A stretch of DNA of 64,000 bases from Candidatus Magnetomicrobium cryptolimnococcus (lineage in GTDB: Bacteria; Nitrospirota; Thermodesulfovibrionia; Thermodesulfovibrionales; Magnetobacteriaceae): assembly GCA_018606805.1 (NCBI GenBank), contig JAGYWI010000009.1:1-64000 (forward strand), read 5' to 3'. Below, piece after piece: positions 44,178 to 52,343 of the stretch; position 1 is the stretch's first letter, and each line of letters starts with the position of its first letter. The notes under the pieces are model-generated. The model was not told the origin of the DNA and searched no databases. It was given only the letters and a program-made list of their open reading frames with translations. The translations under genes were made by a program, and so were the position numbers.

Positions 44178-44663
44178 ATGATACAAAGCAAAAAAAGACA
44201 AGGGAAAGTAGGATGTATATTATTGTTAACACTGCTGTTTCAATTATTTATAAGCTCTTTGGTTTTTGGCCAGGAAGGTAATAAAAATCAGGTAACGATA
44301 TCAAGCCCCGCAGATGGCAGTAATGTTGCTTGTAAAGTAGGTGTTAAAGGAACTGTTACGCGTGCTCCTGGCAATTCTGACGAGGTTGTAGTATTTGTGC
44401 ATAGGGCAGATTTCGTAACAGAATGGTGGCCACAATCAAAGATAATAGACAGTAATGGTAATTGGAGTGTTATGGCATATGCTGGTATAATAGATGATAT
44501 TAACTTTGATTTTGAGATAGCGGCTATGACAGTTAGTACTTCTGACAGGAATGATTTAGACGATTACCGACAGAAAGATCGCGGGGATTCAATAACACTT
44601 CCTGAACCAACATCTAATTTTGTTAAAATAAAGGTAAAGAAAACATCTCATGATTGCAAATAG
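44178..44663 (+). CDS. Secreted protein, Ig-like fold likely
   Basis: This 161-residue protein has a signal peptide (basic start, LLLTLLFQLFISSLVFG, cleavage near residue 32). The mature part begins with VTISSPADGSNVACKVGVKG, a pattern typical of beta-sandwich Ig/Gmad2-like modules. Two cysteines (about 50 and 160) could close a disulfide. AAGGAGG precedes the ATG. Role unknown; position between a membrane protein and an outer-membrane-type protein suggests an envelope complex. Confidence 0.65.
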   Translation: MIQSKKRQGKVGCILLLTLLFQLFISSLVFGQEGNKNQVTISSPADGSNVACKVGVKGTVTRAPGNSDEVVVFVHRADFVTEWWPQSKIIDSNGNWSVMAYAGIIDDINFDFEIAAMTVSTSDRNDLDDYRQKDRGDSITLPEPTSNFVKIKVKKTSHDCK

Positions 44664-44700
44664 CTCTTTTTTTTTGTAATATTTCAGCCCGCTGGATAGT

Positions 44701-44775
44701 CATTGTAAGGAGCGTAAGCGACGAAGCAATCTTGTCTTTACCAAAGAGAGATTGCCTCGCTACGCTCACAATGAC
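44701..44775. repeat. Palindromic dispersed element (family A)
   Basis: Starts CATTGTAAGGAGCGTAAGCG and ends with CGCTACGCTCACAATG, an inverted repeat like the element at 405-498. It precedes the outer-membrane protein gene and causes a spurious longer open frame there. Confidence 0.75.
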
Positions 44776-44820
44776 AAATCAGCTCACTATAATATGTTAA
44801 GTAATATGGAGGAACCGACA

Positions 44821-45726
44821 ATGAGGCATTCTTTAAAAAAGATTAGTGTTTTTATAATTTTGGAAACTTTTTTCTGTTTTGCAATTTTTATTATTATATC
44901 AAATGTATACGCTGATGAAGCGTCTGAAGAAAAATCATGTAGTAATAATCTTGATATATCAACATATGGAGATTTTGCTTACCGTAAAACTAATTTTTCT
45001 AAAAACGATTACAAAAATATAAGTGGATGGGCTGAGGTAAAGATTGTTTTAAAAAATACTTTAAAATTAAATCCTTACATAAAGCTAACCCCATCATATA
45101 GTGGAACTGAAAATTCATGGGAAAGTGTATTTGTCTATGGAGGAGGTTTAGAGTACAGACCTTTTGAAGATGTCGGAAGTCTAAATGATGTTAAGTTTGA
45201 ATGGATTAAGTCTTTTAGACTATACGCAGAATACCTTACTCTTGGACATATGAAAGATGAAGGCGATCAGTATAAACATGATATGAGAGCTGGAATAGAT
45301 ATATGGAAGGAATGGGGTGCTTCAAATAGAAATAGTGGACTAATATATGGGGAATTATACTCAGACCTATCATGGCGGAAAACAAATTTTTCTTTTGAGA
45401 AGTATAAAACGCATAGCTTTACAATTGTAGGTAAAATCGGTGTAAAAACTATAGATATTACTAAACAACTTCCTCTTATCTTATATGCAATTGGAGAACT
45501 TTCAACAACAGGTAAAGGTTCTTTTTGGGAAAATAATGTAAAAACAGGATTGGGTGTACGAGTCATACCTATTATAAAAAAACCTTTCAATATTAATAGC
45601 GATATAATTTTAAGGGTTTATGCGGAAGGACTAAGGGTAGTAGAATATTTGAAAGACGAACAGCTGCCAAATACTCCAGATTATGACCTGAGGGCTGGAA
45701 TTAACTTTTCTATTTCGAGACATTAA
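44821..45726 (+). CDS. Outer-membrane beta-barrel-like protein
   Basis: This is a 301-residue protein with a signal peptide (VFIILETFFCFAIFIIISNVYA, cleavage near 31). It is followed by alternating polar/aromatic strands, as in an outer-membrane barrel (repeated YRKTNFSKNDY and WRKTNFSFEKY units, about residue 53 and 185). The last strand ends FSISRH. Such a repeat of a strand pair hints at internal duplication. It resembles the C-terminal barrel of NfrA-type proteins, but I cannot place it firmly. ATG 44821 has GGAGGA; the longer frame from 44752 is repeat DNA. Confidence 0.65.
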   Translation: MRHSLKKISVFIILETFFCFAIFIIISNVYADEASEEKSCSNNLDISTYGDFAYRKTNFSKNDYKNISGWAEVKIVLKNTLKLNPYIKLTPSYSGTENSWESVFVYGGGLEYRPFEDVGSLNDVKFEWIKSFRLYAEYLTLGHMKDEGDQYKHDMRAGIDIWKEWGASNRNSGLIYGELYSDLSWRKTNFSFEKYKTHSFTIVGKIGVKTIDITKQLPLILYAIGELSTTGKGSFWENNVKTGLGVRVIPIIKKPFNINSDIILRVYAEGLRVVEYLKDEQLPNTPDYDLRAGINFSISRH

Positions 45727-45780
45727 TACCCAAGCACAACAATATTTATAGAGCATTTCTATTTAATAGGTAACAAAAAT

Positions 45781-45875
45781 TAAGGGCGAAGGCGCACCGG
45801 GAGGTGTGCCTACACACCTTCCCTCACATAGGTTCGCCCCCGCATCCTTTTGTCAAAAAAGGTTTTCCCCCGCAT
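45781..45875. repeat. GC-rich palindromic repeat (family B)
   Basis: GAAGGCGCACCGGGAGGTGTGCC, ACACACC and the AAAAAAGGTTTTCCCCCGC tail. Its right part provides the last codons and stop of the truncated sensor gene on the minus strand. Confidence 0.75.
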
Positions 45876-46656
45876 TATTCCAGCGAGTTGGCAATATGTA
45901 CTTACTGTTAAAAATCCCATACCCAGTGCTTTCCACTAACTTAGCCAAAACCCCTATACGATTTGCCAAACCAGCACTTATAATAAAAGTAACCCCACTT
46001 CCTATAATAAAAAACATTGGTAAAAAAATAACTATACCCGCCTGAGATAAATGAATAACATCATCCACATTATTTCTTGCTACACTGTCAAGTTCACTAG
46101 ACATATTAACAATGCGCTCACCAATCTTTCGTACATCTTCTATCTGAAGCTCAAAAGCAGCGAGACTCTCCAAAATCCCACGACTAACAAGCGCACTTCC
46201 CGCCAGATACTCACTTATCCTACGAGGGTGCTCCATGAACGAGAGATTCAAAAACTGTACACAACAACTCATACTGTCAACACCGTCTATCTGCTTAATA
46301 CTATCGGAAATCCTATGCGCATTTAGGTCTAATTCCTTAAAATTTGCCTCATACCCCCTTACAAGGAGTTTTAAATCTATTAATTTACTGGTTTTATACT
46401 TAGCATTGCCTAAAATATGCTTAAGCTCATTAATATATTTATAAACTTTTTCTGATTGTAGTGCTGAACTATAAAGAAAATAGTTTTTTTCATGGCGTCT
46501 CAACTGTAAAGATTTACCTCTAATTGTATCAGTTAGCTCTAAAAATTCCACCTCTTGTTTTATTTTAAAAAAATTATAGTATTCAAATATGGAAATTATT
46601 ATTATAAAAAGCGAGGTAATATAAAAATTTATAAGTATTTTTTTCTTAATATACAT
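45853..46656 (-). pseudogene. Truncated membrane sensor (sensor region and start of HAMP only)
   Basis: A 267-codon frame encodes TM1 (about 5-24), a helical periplasmic sensor (about 30-210) and TM2 (about 212-235). It then enters the first HAMP helix (GLANRIGVLAKLVEST). Soon after, the frame enters the family B repeat and ends NAGENLF. A histidine kinase or chemoreceptor output domain should follow and is missing, so the protein cannot signal in the normal way. Confidence 0.65.
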
Positions 46657-46707
46657 AAGTAATATTATATACTAAAACAAAAATACAGATAGAAGAAAAA
46701 GTCATTA

Positions 46708-46941
46708 TATGCCCAAACAAATTAGGTTTGCACGACATTATTAAAAATAATAAGGAAACAAATACATAGTGAGGGCACTGCCCTCACACTCCCGCCAAAG
46801 ATGCGTAGGCGCACAGGGAGGTGCGGGGGCGCACTCCCGTAAAGTGTGCCTACACACCCTTGAACCTCAAAAACACTATTTCATGAGACATAATAAAAAA
46901 TACTGCTATTATTTTTTGCAAACCGTTTTTATTTTGGTATA
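46708..46941. mobile_element. MITE, TIR family TATACC...GGTTTGCAA (copy 3, 234 bp)
   Basis: Left end TATGCCCAAACAAATTAGGT, right end the complement of TATACCAAAATAAAAACGGT. The interior has GGGCACTGCCC, GTGCGTAGGCGCAC-type hairpins and the TGAACCTCAAAAACACTATT stretch found in copies 2 and 4. No transposase gene is in the window. Confidence 0.85.
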
Positions 46942-46996
46942 AATGTAGCAAAAGATAATAAAAATAGCTAATAAATTGCAGGCCAAAAATTTTAGG

Positions 46997-47144
46997 AAGT
47001 GCGTAGGCGCACTCCCGTAAGGGGTGCGGGGGTTTGGGAGTGCGCCTCCGCACCCCTTTTACCTAAAAGGGTTTCCCCCTGCTCTTCTCTTTCCTTAACT
47101 TAATGACATTGGTGCGTAAGCGCACCTCCCTGTTTTCCCCCGCT
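46997..47144. repeat. GC-rich palindromic repeat (family B)
   Basis: AAGTGCGTAGGCGCACTCCC, GGGTGCGGGGGTTTGGGAGTG and the CCTTTTACCTAAAAGGGTTTCC palindrome, followed by another GTGCGTAAGCGCACCTCCC unit. With the MITE this fills the 622-bp gap 46657-47278. Confidence 0.75.
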
Positions 47145-47278
47145 CTTTTATCTTCTATCTTTTTTCTTTGCTAACAGATTTCTATAATTTTTTATAATAC
47201 GCCTTTTCTATATTAAATGCAGAGTGTTATAATGAATAGATATGAAGAAAATTGATTTTATATTTAGGGGGTTTGGAA

Positions 47279-47632
47279 GTGGATAAAGAAAGCAAGGCTC
47301 AGTTTATACTGAACATGGCCAAAGAGCTTGTGCTTTCTGGTAAATATCCGATACCCAAAAGGAGCATTGTTTTATCGGGCAGAATATTGCTTCCGAAAAT
47401 AGAGACAACAAAAGAGAGTATTGAAGAAAGGCAGTCTGCTTTTTTAAAAGGTTATAAAGAGCTTGTTCGACTTCTGGAAAGTCTGTACGATGAGTTGGTA
47501 TTGCCATCTGATAGCAGGGATGTTAGTAGTCAATTGACTCATCAAATCACTGAACAAAAGCTGAAGAATTTGCAACCGGTTGTTCAACGAGTTAAGAATC
47601 AGGCAAAGAAAAAAAGAAATAAAAAGAAATAA
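47279..47632 (+). CDS. Small hypothetical protein
   Basis: This 117-residue soluble protein is helical and charged, with a C-terminal Lys-rich tail (KNQAKKKRNKKK). I chose GTG 47279 because GGGGG lies upstream and a TATAAT is at 47228-47233; the frame from 47252 has no site. No family is recognised. The basic tail suggests nucleic-acid or ribosome contact, which is inference. It is convergent with gspH. Confidence 0.5.
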   Translation: MDKESKAQFILNMAKELVLSGKYPIPKRSIVLSGRILLPKIETTKESIEERQSAFLKGYKELVRLLESLYDELVLPSDSRDVSSQLTHQITEQKLKNLQPVVQRVKNQAKKKRNKKK

Positions 47633-47642
47633 AGGTATTTTT

Positions 47643-48095
47643 TCATTGTGCAGTGTCCATCTTAACTTGCCGACTGTAGGGGTTGTACGTTAAGGTTATG
47701 GATTTGCCTTCTTGTATAAAAGATGCCTGGAATATCTCTATTAAGCCTTCGTAGCCAAAGGGCATTTTAATAGCACCTTCTGTAACTTCTCCCTTTGAGC
47801 TTAGGTAGATTTTTTGAAGAGATTTTAGTATCAGTGTTTTTTTACCATCAGGGCTATCGTAAGATACCTCTTTTCCAACTAAATTAATCTCCATTTCATA
47901 GACAATTTTTCTGTTAATGGAGCTATCATTAAGGTATCTTATTATAGATGCAAGGCGTTTTGCCTCACTTGATGCGCTATTATCAAGCACACTTAACGAG
48001 GGATATACAAGAGCAAGCAAGAGTGTTGTAATGAATATTACTAATATAAGTTCCATGAGTGTAAATGCGTTATTTTTCGATATTCCAGCTTTCAA
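47643..48095 (-). CDS. GspH/FimT-type pseudopilin
   Basis: This pseudopilin of about 150 residues has the prepilin site NNA|FTLMELILV and a single hydrophobic helix. The residue before the cut is Ala instead of the usual Gly, which PilD-type peptidases accept poorly or in special pilins. The TTG start at 48095 gives a normal 10-residue leader; the ATG at 48146 would give 27 residues. It overlaps gspG and would be a minor pseudopilin of type II secretion. Confidence 0.75.
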   Translation of the reverse strand: MKAGISKNNAFTLMELILVIFITTLLLALVYPSLSVLDNSASSEAKRLASIIRYLNDSSINRKIVYEMEINLVGKEVSYDSPDGKKTLILKSLQKIYLSSKGEVTEGAIKMPFGYEGLIEIFQASFIQEGKSITLTYNPYSRQVKMDTAQ

Positions 48096-48519
48096 TATCG
48101 CTGTCTTTCCCTTCACCGCCTTCTTGGCCGTCAGCGCCAAAGGCAATTATATCGTAATCACCGTGTGTGCCGGGACTTATGTAAACGTAGGGGTTGCCCC
48201 AGGCATCGAGCGGGATTTTGCTTTGTTCGAGATAACCGCCATCTTTATATTTTTTGGGGAGCATACCGACTGTTGGTTTTTCAATAAGAGCTTGCAGTCC
48301 CTGTTCTGTTGATGGATAGAAACCGTTATCCAGTTTAAATAGTTTTAATGCTGTTTCAAAATTTTTTATTTGTACCTTAGCCTCGGCTATACGGGCATCG
48401 TCGGTACGGCCTACTATTTTCGGTACTACTATTGCTGCAAGAAGGCTTAGGATAAATACTACAACTATTATTTCTATTAAGGTGAAACCTTGACTAGTAA
48501 ATGTTTTAACCATTTTCAT
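48070..48519 (-). CDS. gspG: Major pseudopilin GspG of type II secretion
   Basis: This 149-residue pseudopilin has a leader ending SQG|FTLIEIIVVV, a hydrophobic helix and the GspG calcium-binding C-terminus (PYVYISPGTHGDYDIIAFGADGQEGG). The DNGFYPSTEQGLQALI segment is diagnostic. It assembles the short periplasmic pseudopilus that pushes substrates through the outer-membrane secretin. The other gsp genes are not in this window. Confidence 0.95.
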   Translation of the reverse strand: MKMVKTFTSQGFTLIEIIVVVFILSLLAAIVVPKIVGRTDDARIAEAKVQIKNFETALKLFKLDNGFYPSTEQGLQALIEKPTVGMLPKKYKDGGYLEQSKIPLDAWGNPYVYISPGTHGDYDIIAFGADGQEGGEGKDSDIESWNIEK

Positions 48520-48555
48520 TAATAAAAATCTCCTAAATAATTTGTTGATTAATTT

Positions 48556-49572
48556 TTAAAGAGGCAGATATGCCTTTGGGGTTAAATTCATATTAGCAAA
48601 AAGTCCTTCTTGGTAGTAAAAATAGCCGGCAACGGCTATCATAGCGGCATTATCGGTACAAAGCTTTAATGGTGGTAAAAAAAGTGAAAAACCAGCCGCT
48701 TGTGAAAGTGCGGTCATTTTTTGTCTAAGTAAACTATTTGCCGCTACACCGCCTGCTAGGACTAATGAATAGATTTTTTCCATTTTAATAACATCGTCCA
48801 CTTTTTTCAGTAAAACGTCAATAACTGACTCTTGGAACGATGCACACACATCTTCAAGTGTAACTGCCTGAAACTCCTTAGCCGCTATGAAGCTTCTAAC
48901 AGCCGTTTTAAGCCCACTAAAGCTAAAATCCAAGCTGCCGTTTAAAAATGGTCTTGGAAACTTTATAGCTGAAGCATTACCCTTTTTCGCTAGACTATCT
49001 ATTATAGGTCCGCCCGGATAACTAAGGCCAAGCATCTTTGCAACCTTATCATAAGCCTCACCAACGGCATCATCCCTTGTTCTTCCAAGCTCCGAGTACC
49101 GTGCAAACCCCTCTACTCGGTACAAGCTTGTATGCCCACCGGACACTATTAGGCATATAAAAGGAAATGTTGGTCTTTCCTCTTTAGACAGGAACGGTGA
49201 AAACATATGTCCTTCAAGATGGTTTACGCCAATTAGCGGTTTGGACGCTGCATAGGCAAGTGCCTTAGCAAATGAAGAGCCCACTATCAACGAACCAATA
49301 AGACCCGGCCCATAACACACGCTTATGGCATTTAGCGCACTAAGTGTTATTTCTGCTGTTGACAGTGCCTCGTTAACCACTGGCCATATCAGCTCCATAT
49401 GCCTTCTTGAAGCAAGCTCTGGCACTATCCCGCCATATTTTCTGTGGATTTCGCTTTGACTTGACACTATATTTGAAAGCATATTAAAATCCTCACCACT
49501 AATAACAGCTGCAGACGTATCATCACAGGAAGTGTCAATTGCCAAAATAATTGTCTTGCGCTCTTTAGGCAT
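48556..49572 (-). CDS. tsaD: tRNA N6-threonylcarbamoyladenosine transferase subunit TsaD
   Basis: This 338-residue ASKHA-fold protein transfers threonylcarbamoyl to A37 of tRNAs. It has AIDTSCDDTSAAV, the metal site HLEGHMFSPFL, an ATP-binding SGGHTSLYRVEG and the GGVAANSLLRQ motif. Length is normal for the bacterial protein. It is in the same direction as gspG, 36 bp upstream of it, and 7 bp after the HD-GYP-PilZ gene. Confidence 0.96.
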   Translation of the reverse strand: MPKERKTIILAIDTSCDDTSAAVISGEDFNMLSNIVSSQSEIHRKYGGIVPELASRRHMELIWPVVNEALSTAEITLSALNAISVCYGPGLIGSLIVGSSFAKALAYAASKPLIGVNHLEGHMFSPFLSKEERPTFPFICLIVSGGHTSLYRVEGFARYSELGRTRDDAVGEAYDKVAKMLGLSYPGGPIIDSLAKKGNASAIKFPRPFLNGSLDFSFSGLKTAVRSFIAAKEFQAVTLEDVCASFQESVIDVLLKKVDDVIKMEKIYSLVLAGGVAANSLLRQKMTALSQAAGFSLFLPPLKLCTDNAAMIAVAGYFYYQEGLFANMNLTPKAYLPL

Positions 49573-49579
49573 AGCTAAA

Positions 49580-50929
49580 TTATATCGTCGTATATGCCCT
49601 GTCTAAAAACATCTTTATAAATTCCCGTACCCCTGCTTCTAACTGTACAAAGGAAGTACCAAATAAAACCGCACCATCTAACTCTTTATAGTGTCTAATC
49701 CTACACTGTATGTTTTTTAATACCTTATTCATTAACGTCATATCCATATAATATAATGAGTCAATATTTATACCGTTAGCAACACCGCGTTCAGCACGAA
49801 TGAGACAACCGCCCTCGCTCATATTAATAAGTACAACTTCAGATTTTAAGTGCGATTTTTTCTCTATAATTGTAGCCGCAATTTTAGTTTTAACTCGTTT
49901 AAATTTTCTCCTACAATATTTATTTTGCTTAAATGCCCCATATCCCCAAAGCAGATAAGGATTAATACCTACTTTAAAATTATCCGGCGGAATTACTTCC
50001 ACTACCGTGTATTCACTAATAGCAGTATCTCTTTTAATGGGTGAACTTGGCAGCTTACCATTTGAACGCAAAACCGTGTACACTATGGGTTTATCCGCCT
50101 CAAGCTCACAATTACTGATGACAACGCCAAGCTCATTATTTTTTAATTTAACATAAGTGCCCGGTGGATATATACCAAGGGTTTTCACTAATGAAAAGAT
50201 AATTCTTTTATCAATAGGGTCTTTTCTTTCAGCATATAGTTTTCTTATAATGTGTTGCGGTAAAAGAGCAGGCCTGTAGGCACGTGCTGATATTCCGACT
50301 AAGTAGTGGTCAACTATGTTAACAATACGCGCTGTGTCAACTATCCTCCTACCCTTTAGCCTTTGTGGATAGCCATAGCCATTAGCATTTTCATGGTGCT
50401 GATAAACAGTATCTAACCATAAAGAGTCCTCAACTCCATATTGTTTTAAAAGATTTATACATAAGGCGGGGTGATTATATATGATTTCCTTTTGGTCATC
50501 GTACGGTTGATTTATTTGTTTGTATAAGACATCCTGAGTTTCCTTCATAGCCATATTCATGGTTATTGCACCACAAATTAATGAAAGCCGTTTGTCGCTT
50601 TCTATGAGTAATTCCTTTGCGATTATCTCACATATGATAGCAGTTTGTATTGGATGTTTTACTGAATAATTTACCTCTTGGGACATGTGAATACAACCAA
50701 CAACAAAACTATAGTCTTCCATACAAATCTTCTGAATAGTCTTGGCTGATTCAATTACTCTTTTAGGAAAGTTCCGTAGCTCTACTGTACTTGCACTGAT
50801 TGTTTTATACCAGTTACTTAACTTTCTTTGTAAAAATAGTACTAAGTCGTACGGATTTTCTTTCTTTCGTGAATACTCATTAACAACATTTTCTCTTACA
50901 AAAGACCCACTGTCTGTATAATTATCCAA
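49580..50929 (-). CDS. Degenerate HD-GYP protein fused to a PilZ domain
   Basis: This 449-residue protein has an HD-GYP-like domain (about 75-260) that keeps H92, H153, HHEN (178-181) and GYGYP (184-188). It has lost the central HD pair, replaced by NM at 125-126 in GAITMNMAM. The C-terminal PilZ domain (about 338-445) has the c-di-GMP-binding RKFKR (341-345) and NMSEGG (369-374). I infer a c-di-GMP effector rather than a phosphodiesterase, with the GYGYP domain perhaps a protein-binding platform. It may connect the GGDEF/EAL gene at 3635 to motility or secretion. Confidence 0.85.
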   Translation of the reverse strand: MDNYTDSGSFVRENVVNEYSRKKENPYDLVLFLQRKLSNWYKTISASTVELRNFPKRVIESAKTIQKICMEDYSFVVGCIHMSQEVNYSVKHPIQTAIICEIIAKELLIESDKRLSLICGAITMNMAMKETQDVLYKQINQPYDDQKEIIYNHPALCINLLKQYGVEDSLWLDTVYQHHENANGYGYPQRLKGRRIVDTARIVNIVDHYLVGISARAYRPALLPQHIIRKLYAERKDPIDKRIIFSLVKTLGIYPPGTYVKLKNNELGVVISNCELEADKPIVYTVLRSNGKLPSSPIKRDTAISEYTVVEVIPPDNFKVGINPYLLWGYGAFKQNKYCRRKFKRVKTKIAATIIEKKSHLKSEVVLINMSEGGCLIRAERGVANGINIDSLYYMDMTLMNKVLKNIQCRIRHYKELDGAVLFGTSFVQLEAGVREFIKMFLDRAYTTI

Positions 50930-51059
50930 TTATTTAAAGTCTATCCCAAAAAAATATATATATTATAAAACACATCCTAAAAACATCTGCATTGTCCTAA
51001 TTTATACAAAACCACATAGTTTAGTCAAGTAACATTTAAATTTTTGTTTTTTAGTATTT

Positions 51060-51295
51060 TATACCCAAACAAATTAGGTTTGCAAGGCATCATTAAAATA
51101 ATAAGGAAACAAATACAGAATGAGGGCTCTGCCCTCACACTCCCGCCAAAGATGCGTAGGCGCACCTCCCTGGGACTCATCCCTTTGGCCTACCGCACAA
51201 GGGGCTTTGCCCCTTGAACCCCAAAACACCATTTTCATGAGGTATAATAAAAAATACAGCTATTATTTTTTACAAACCATTTTTCTTTTAGTATA
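51060..51295. mobile_element. MITE, TIR family TATACC...GGTTTGCAA (copy 4, 236 bp)
   Basis: Left end TATACCCAAACAAATTAGGT, right end the complement of TATACTAAAAGAAAAATGGT. The interior includes GGGCTCTGCCC, GGGACTCATCCC and TGAACCCCAAAACACCATTT. It occupies most of the 385-bp gap before the DUF29 gene and holds that gene's false upstream open frame. Confidence 0.85.
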
Positions 51296-51314
51296 TTGTA
51301 TGTTACAATATTTT

Positions 51315-51803
51315 ATGGACAATCCAAATACCATAACACATATAACCAACACAACCACAGAGCAATCATTATATGAGCGTGATTTTTATGAGTGGGGTTT
51401 GTATAACGCTGAACTATTGAGACAAGGTAGACTTAGCGAAATAGATATAGAAAACATAGCAGAGGAATTAGAAAGTATGAGCAGGAGGGACAAAAGAGAA
51501 GTAGGAAACCGACTAAAATTACTAATAGCGCACCTACTTAAATGGCAGTATCAATCAATTAGACGGTCAAATAGTTGGCGTTCAACCATTAGTGATCAAA
51601 GGGCACAAATTAAGTATTTAATTAAGGATAGTCCTAGTCTGAAACATAGTATAGAAGTAATTATATCTGAGTCATTTGAGGACGCAAAAGTATCTTTTGA
51701 AGATGAAACTGGTATTAGTCAAAAACACTTGCCTTTCAATTGTCCATACAGTTTTGAGCAAATGATGGATAACAGATTTTGGCCAGAAGAAACCATTATT
51801 TAG
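51315..51803 (+). CDS. DUF29 protein
   Basis: This is a 162-residue helical protein. The DUF29 signature starts at ERDFYEWGLYNAELLRQGRL and continues with DIENIAEELESM, RLKLLIAHLLKWQYQ and SWRSTI. The family is common in cyanobacteria and other bacteria with many repeats; its function is unknown. The frame is open from 51120 through a MITE. ATG 51315 is 20 bp after the MITE's right end and fits the family start, so I use it. A weak ribosome site only. Confidence 0.88.
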   Translation: MDNPNTITHITNTTTEQSLYERDFYEWGLYNAELLRQGRLSEIDIENIAEELESMSRRDKREVGNRLKLLIAHLLKWQYQSIRRSNSWRSTISDQRAQIKYLIKDSPSLKHSIEVIISESFEDAKVSFEDETGISQKHLPFNCPYSFEQMMDNRFWPEETII

Positions 51804-51852
51804 CAGTTAACCCAACAGTTTTTGAAGAAAAAATAAGCCTTGTGTCTTTAAT

Positions 51853-51928
51853 GAAATTCAGGTTTATCTTTATGCTGCTCATTTACTATTGTCAGGGGTT
51901 TACCATATTTCCAACCTTTCTCAAATGG
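51853..51928 (-). repeat. Direct duplicate of part of the TIR gene
   Basis: This 76-nt stretch repeats, with a small deletion and few changes, the segment 52456-52545 that encodes the EKGWKYGKPLAM...HKDKPEFL part of the TIR protein. It overlaps the stop of vapC. The vapC gene is therefore bracketed by two copies of one segment. Confidence 0.8.
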
Positions 51929-52343
51929 TTTCTTGTATAGAAATAATTTGTAATCCCACAATCCTATCAAAATGCTTGCGATTGTTGGTTAGCAATGTGA
52001 GATTATGGAAAAGAGCGGTAGACGCAATCATAAGATCAAAGTTATCAATACACTTTCCATTTCTTTTTAATTCATTCCCTGTTTGAGCAAAAATTTTACA
52101 AATTGCCTTCTCAATAGACAAAACCTTAAATACGGACAAAAAAGCTTCAAGTTGTTCTTCCTTTTTTTTACGCTTATCTTCTTCCGATATGTAATAAATA
52201 CCGCAATATAGTTCTGCTACAGAAATAATACTTATAGCAATCCCTGAAGAACGGAATTCTTTTATTTTATCCCTTACCTTTTCATTTTTACCTCGAAGGT
52301 GGTCTATTGCCCAGTCTGTATCAATTAAGTATTGCAATTCCAT
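51921..52343 (-). CDS. VapC-like PIN-domain ribonuclease
   Basis: This 140-residue PIN protein has LIDTD (D8, D10), SVAELYCG (E44), DNFDLMIA (D100, D103) and LTNNRKHFDRI, with all four acidic metal-binding positions. VapC toxins cut tRNA or rRNA. No VapB antitoxin gene precedes it; instead, the start overlaps the stop of the TIR gene (TGATG), so the two are translationally coupled. Its C-terminal codon region lies in the duplicated segment. It may be the second effector of a defence operon, with the TIR protein in the place of an antitoxin. Confidence 0.85.
   Translation of the reverse strand: MELQYLIDTDWAIDHLRGKNEKVRDKIKEFRSSGIAISIISVAELYCGIYYISEEDKRKKKEEQLEAFLSVFKVLSIEKAICKIFAQTGNELKRNGKCIDNFDLMIASTALFHNLTLLTNNRKHFDRIVGLQIISIQETI

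Noticed and set aside
44752-44820. Longer start of the outer-membrane protein
   Set aside because: It lies in the family A palindrome; the ATG 44821 has a ribosome site and signal peptide.
51120-51314. N-terminal extension of the DUF29 protein
   Set aside because: The sequence belongs to MITE copy 4 and the same peptide type (ALPSHSRQR) appears in other repeat copies.
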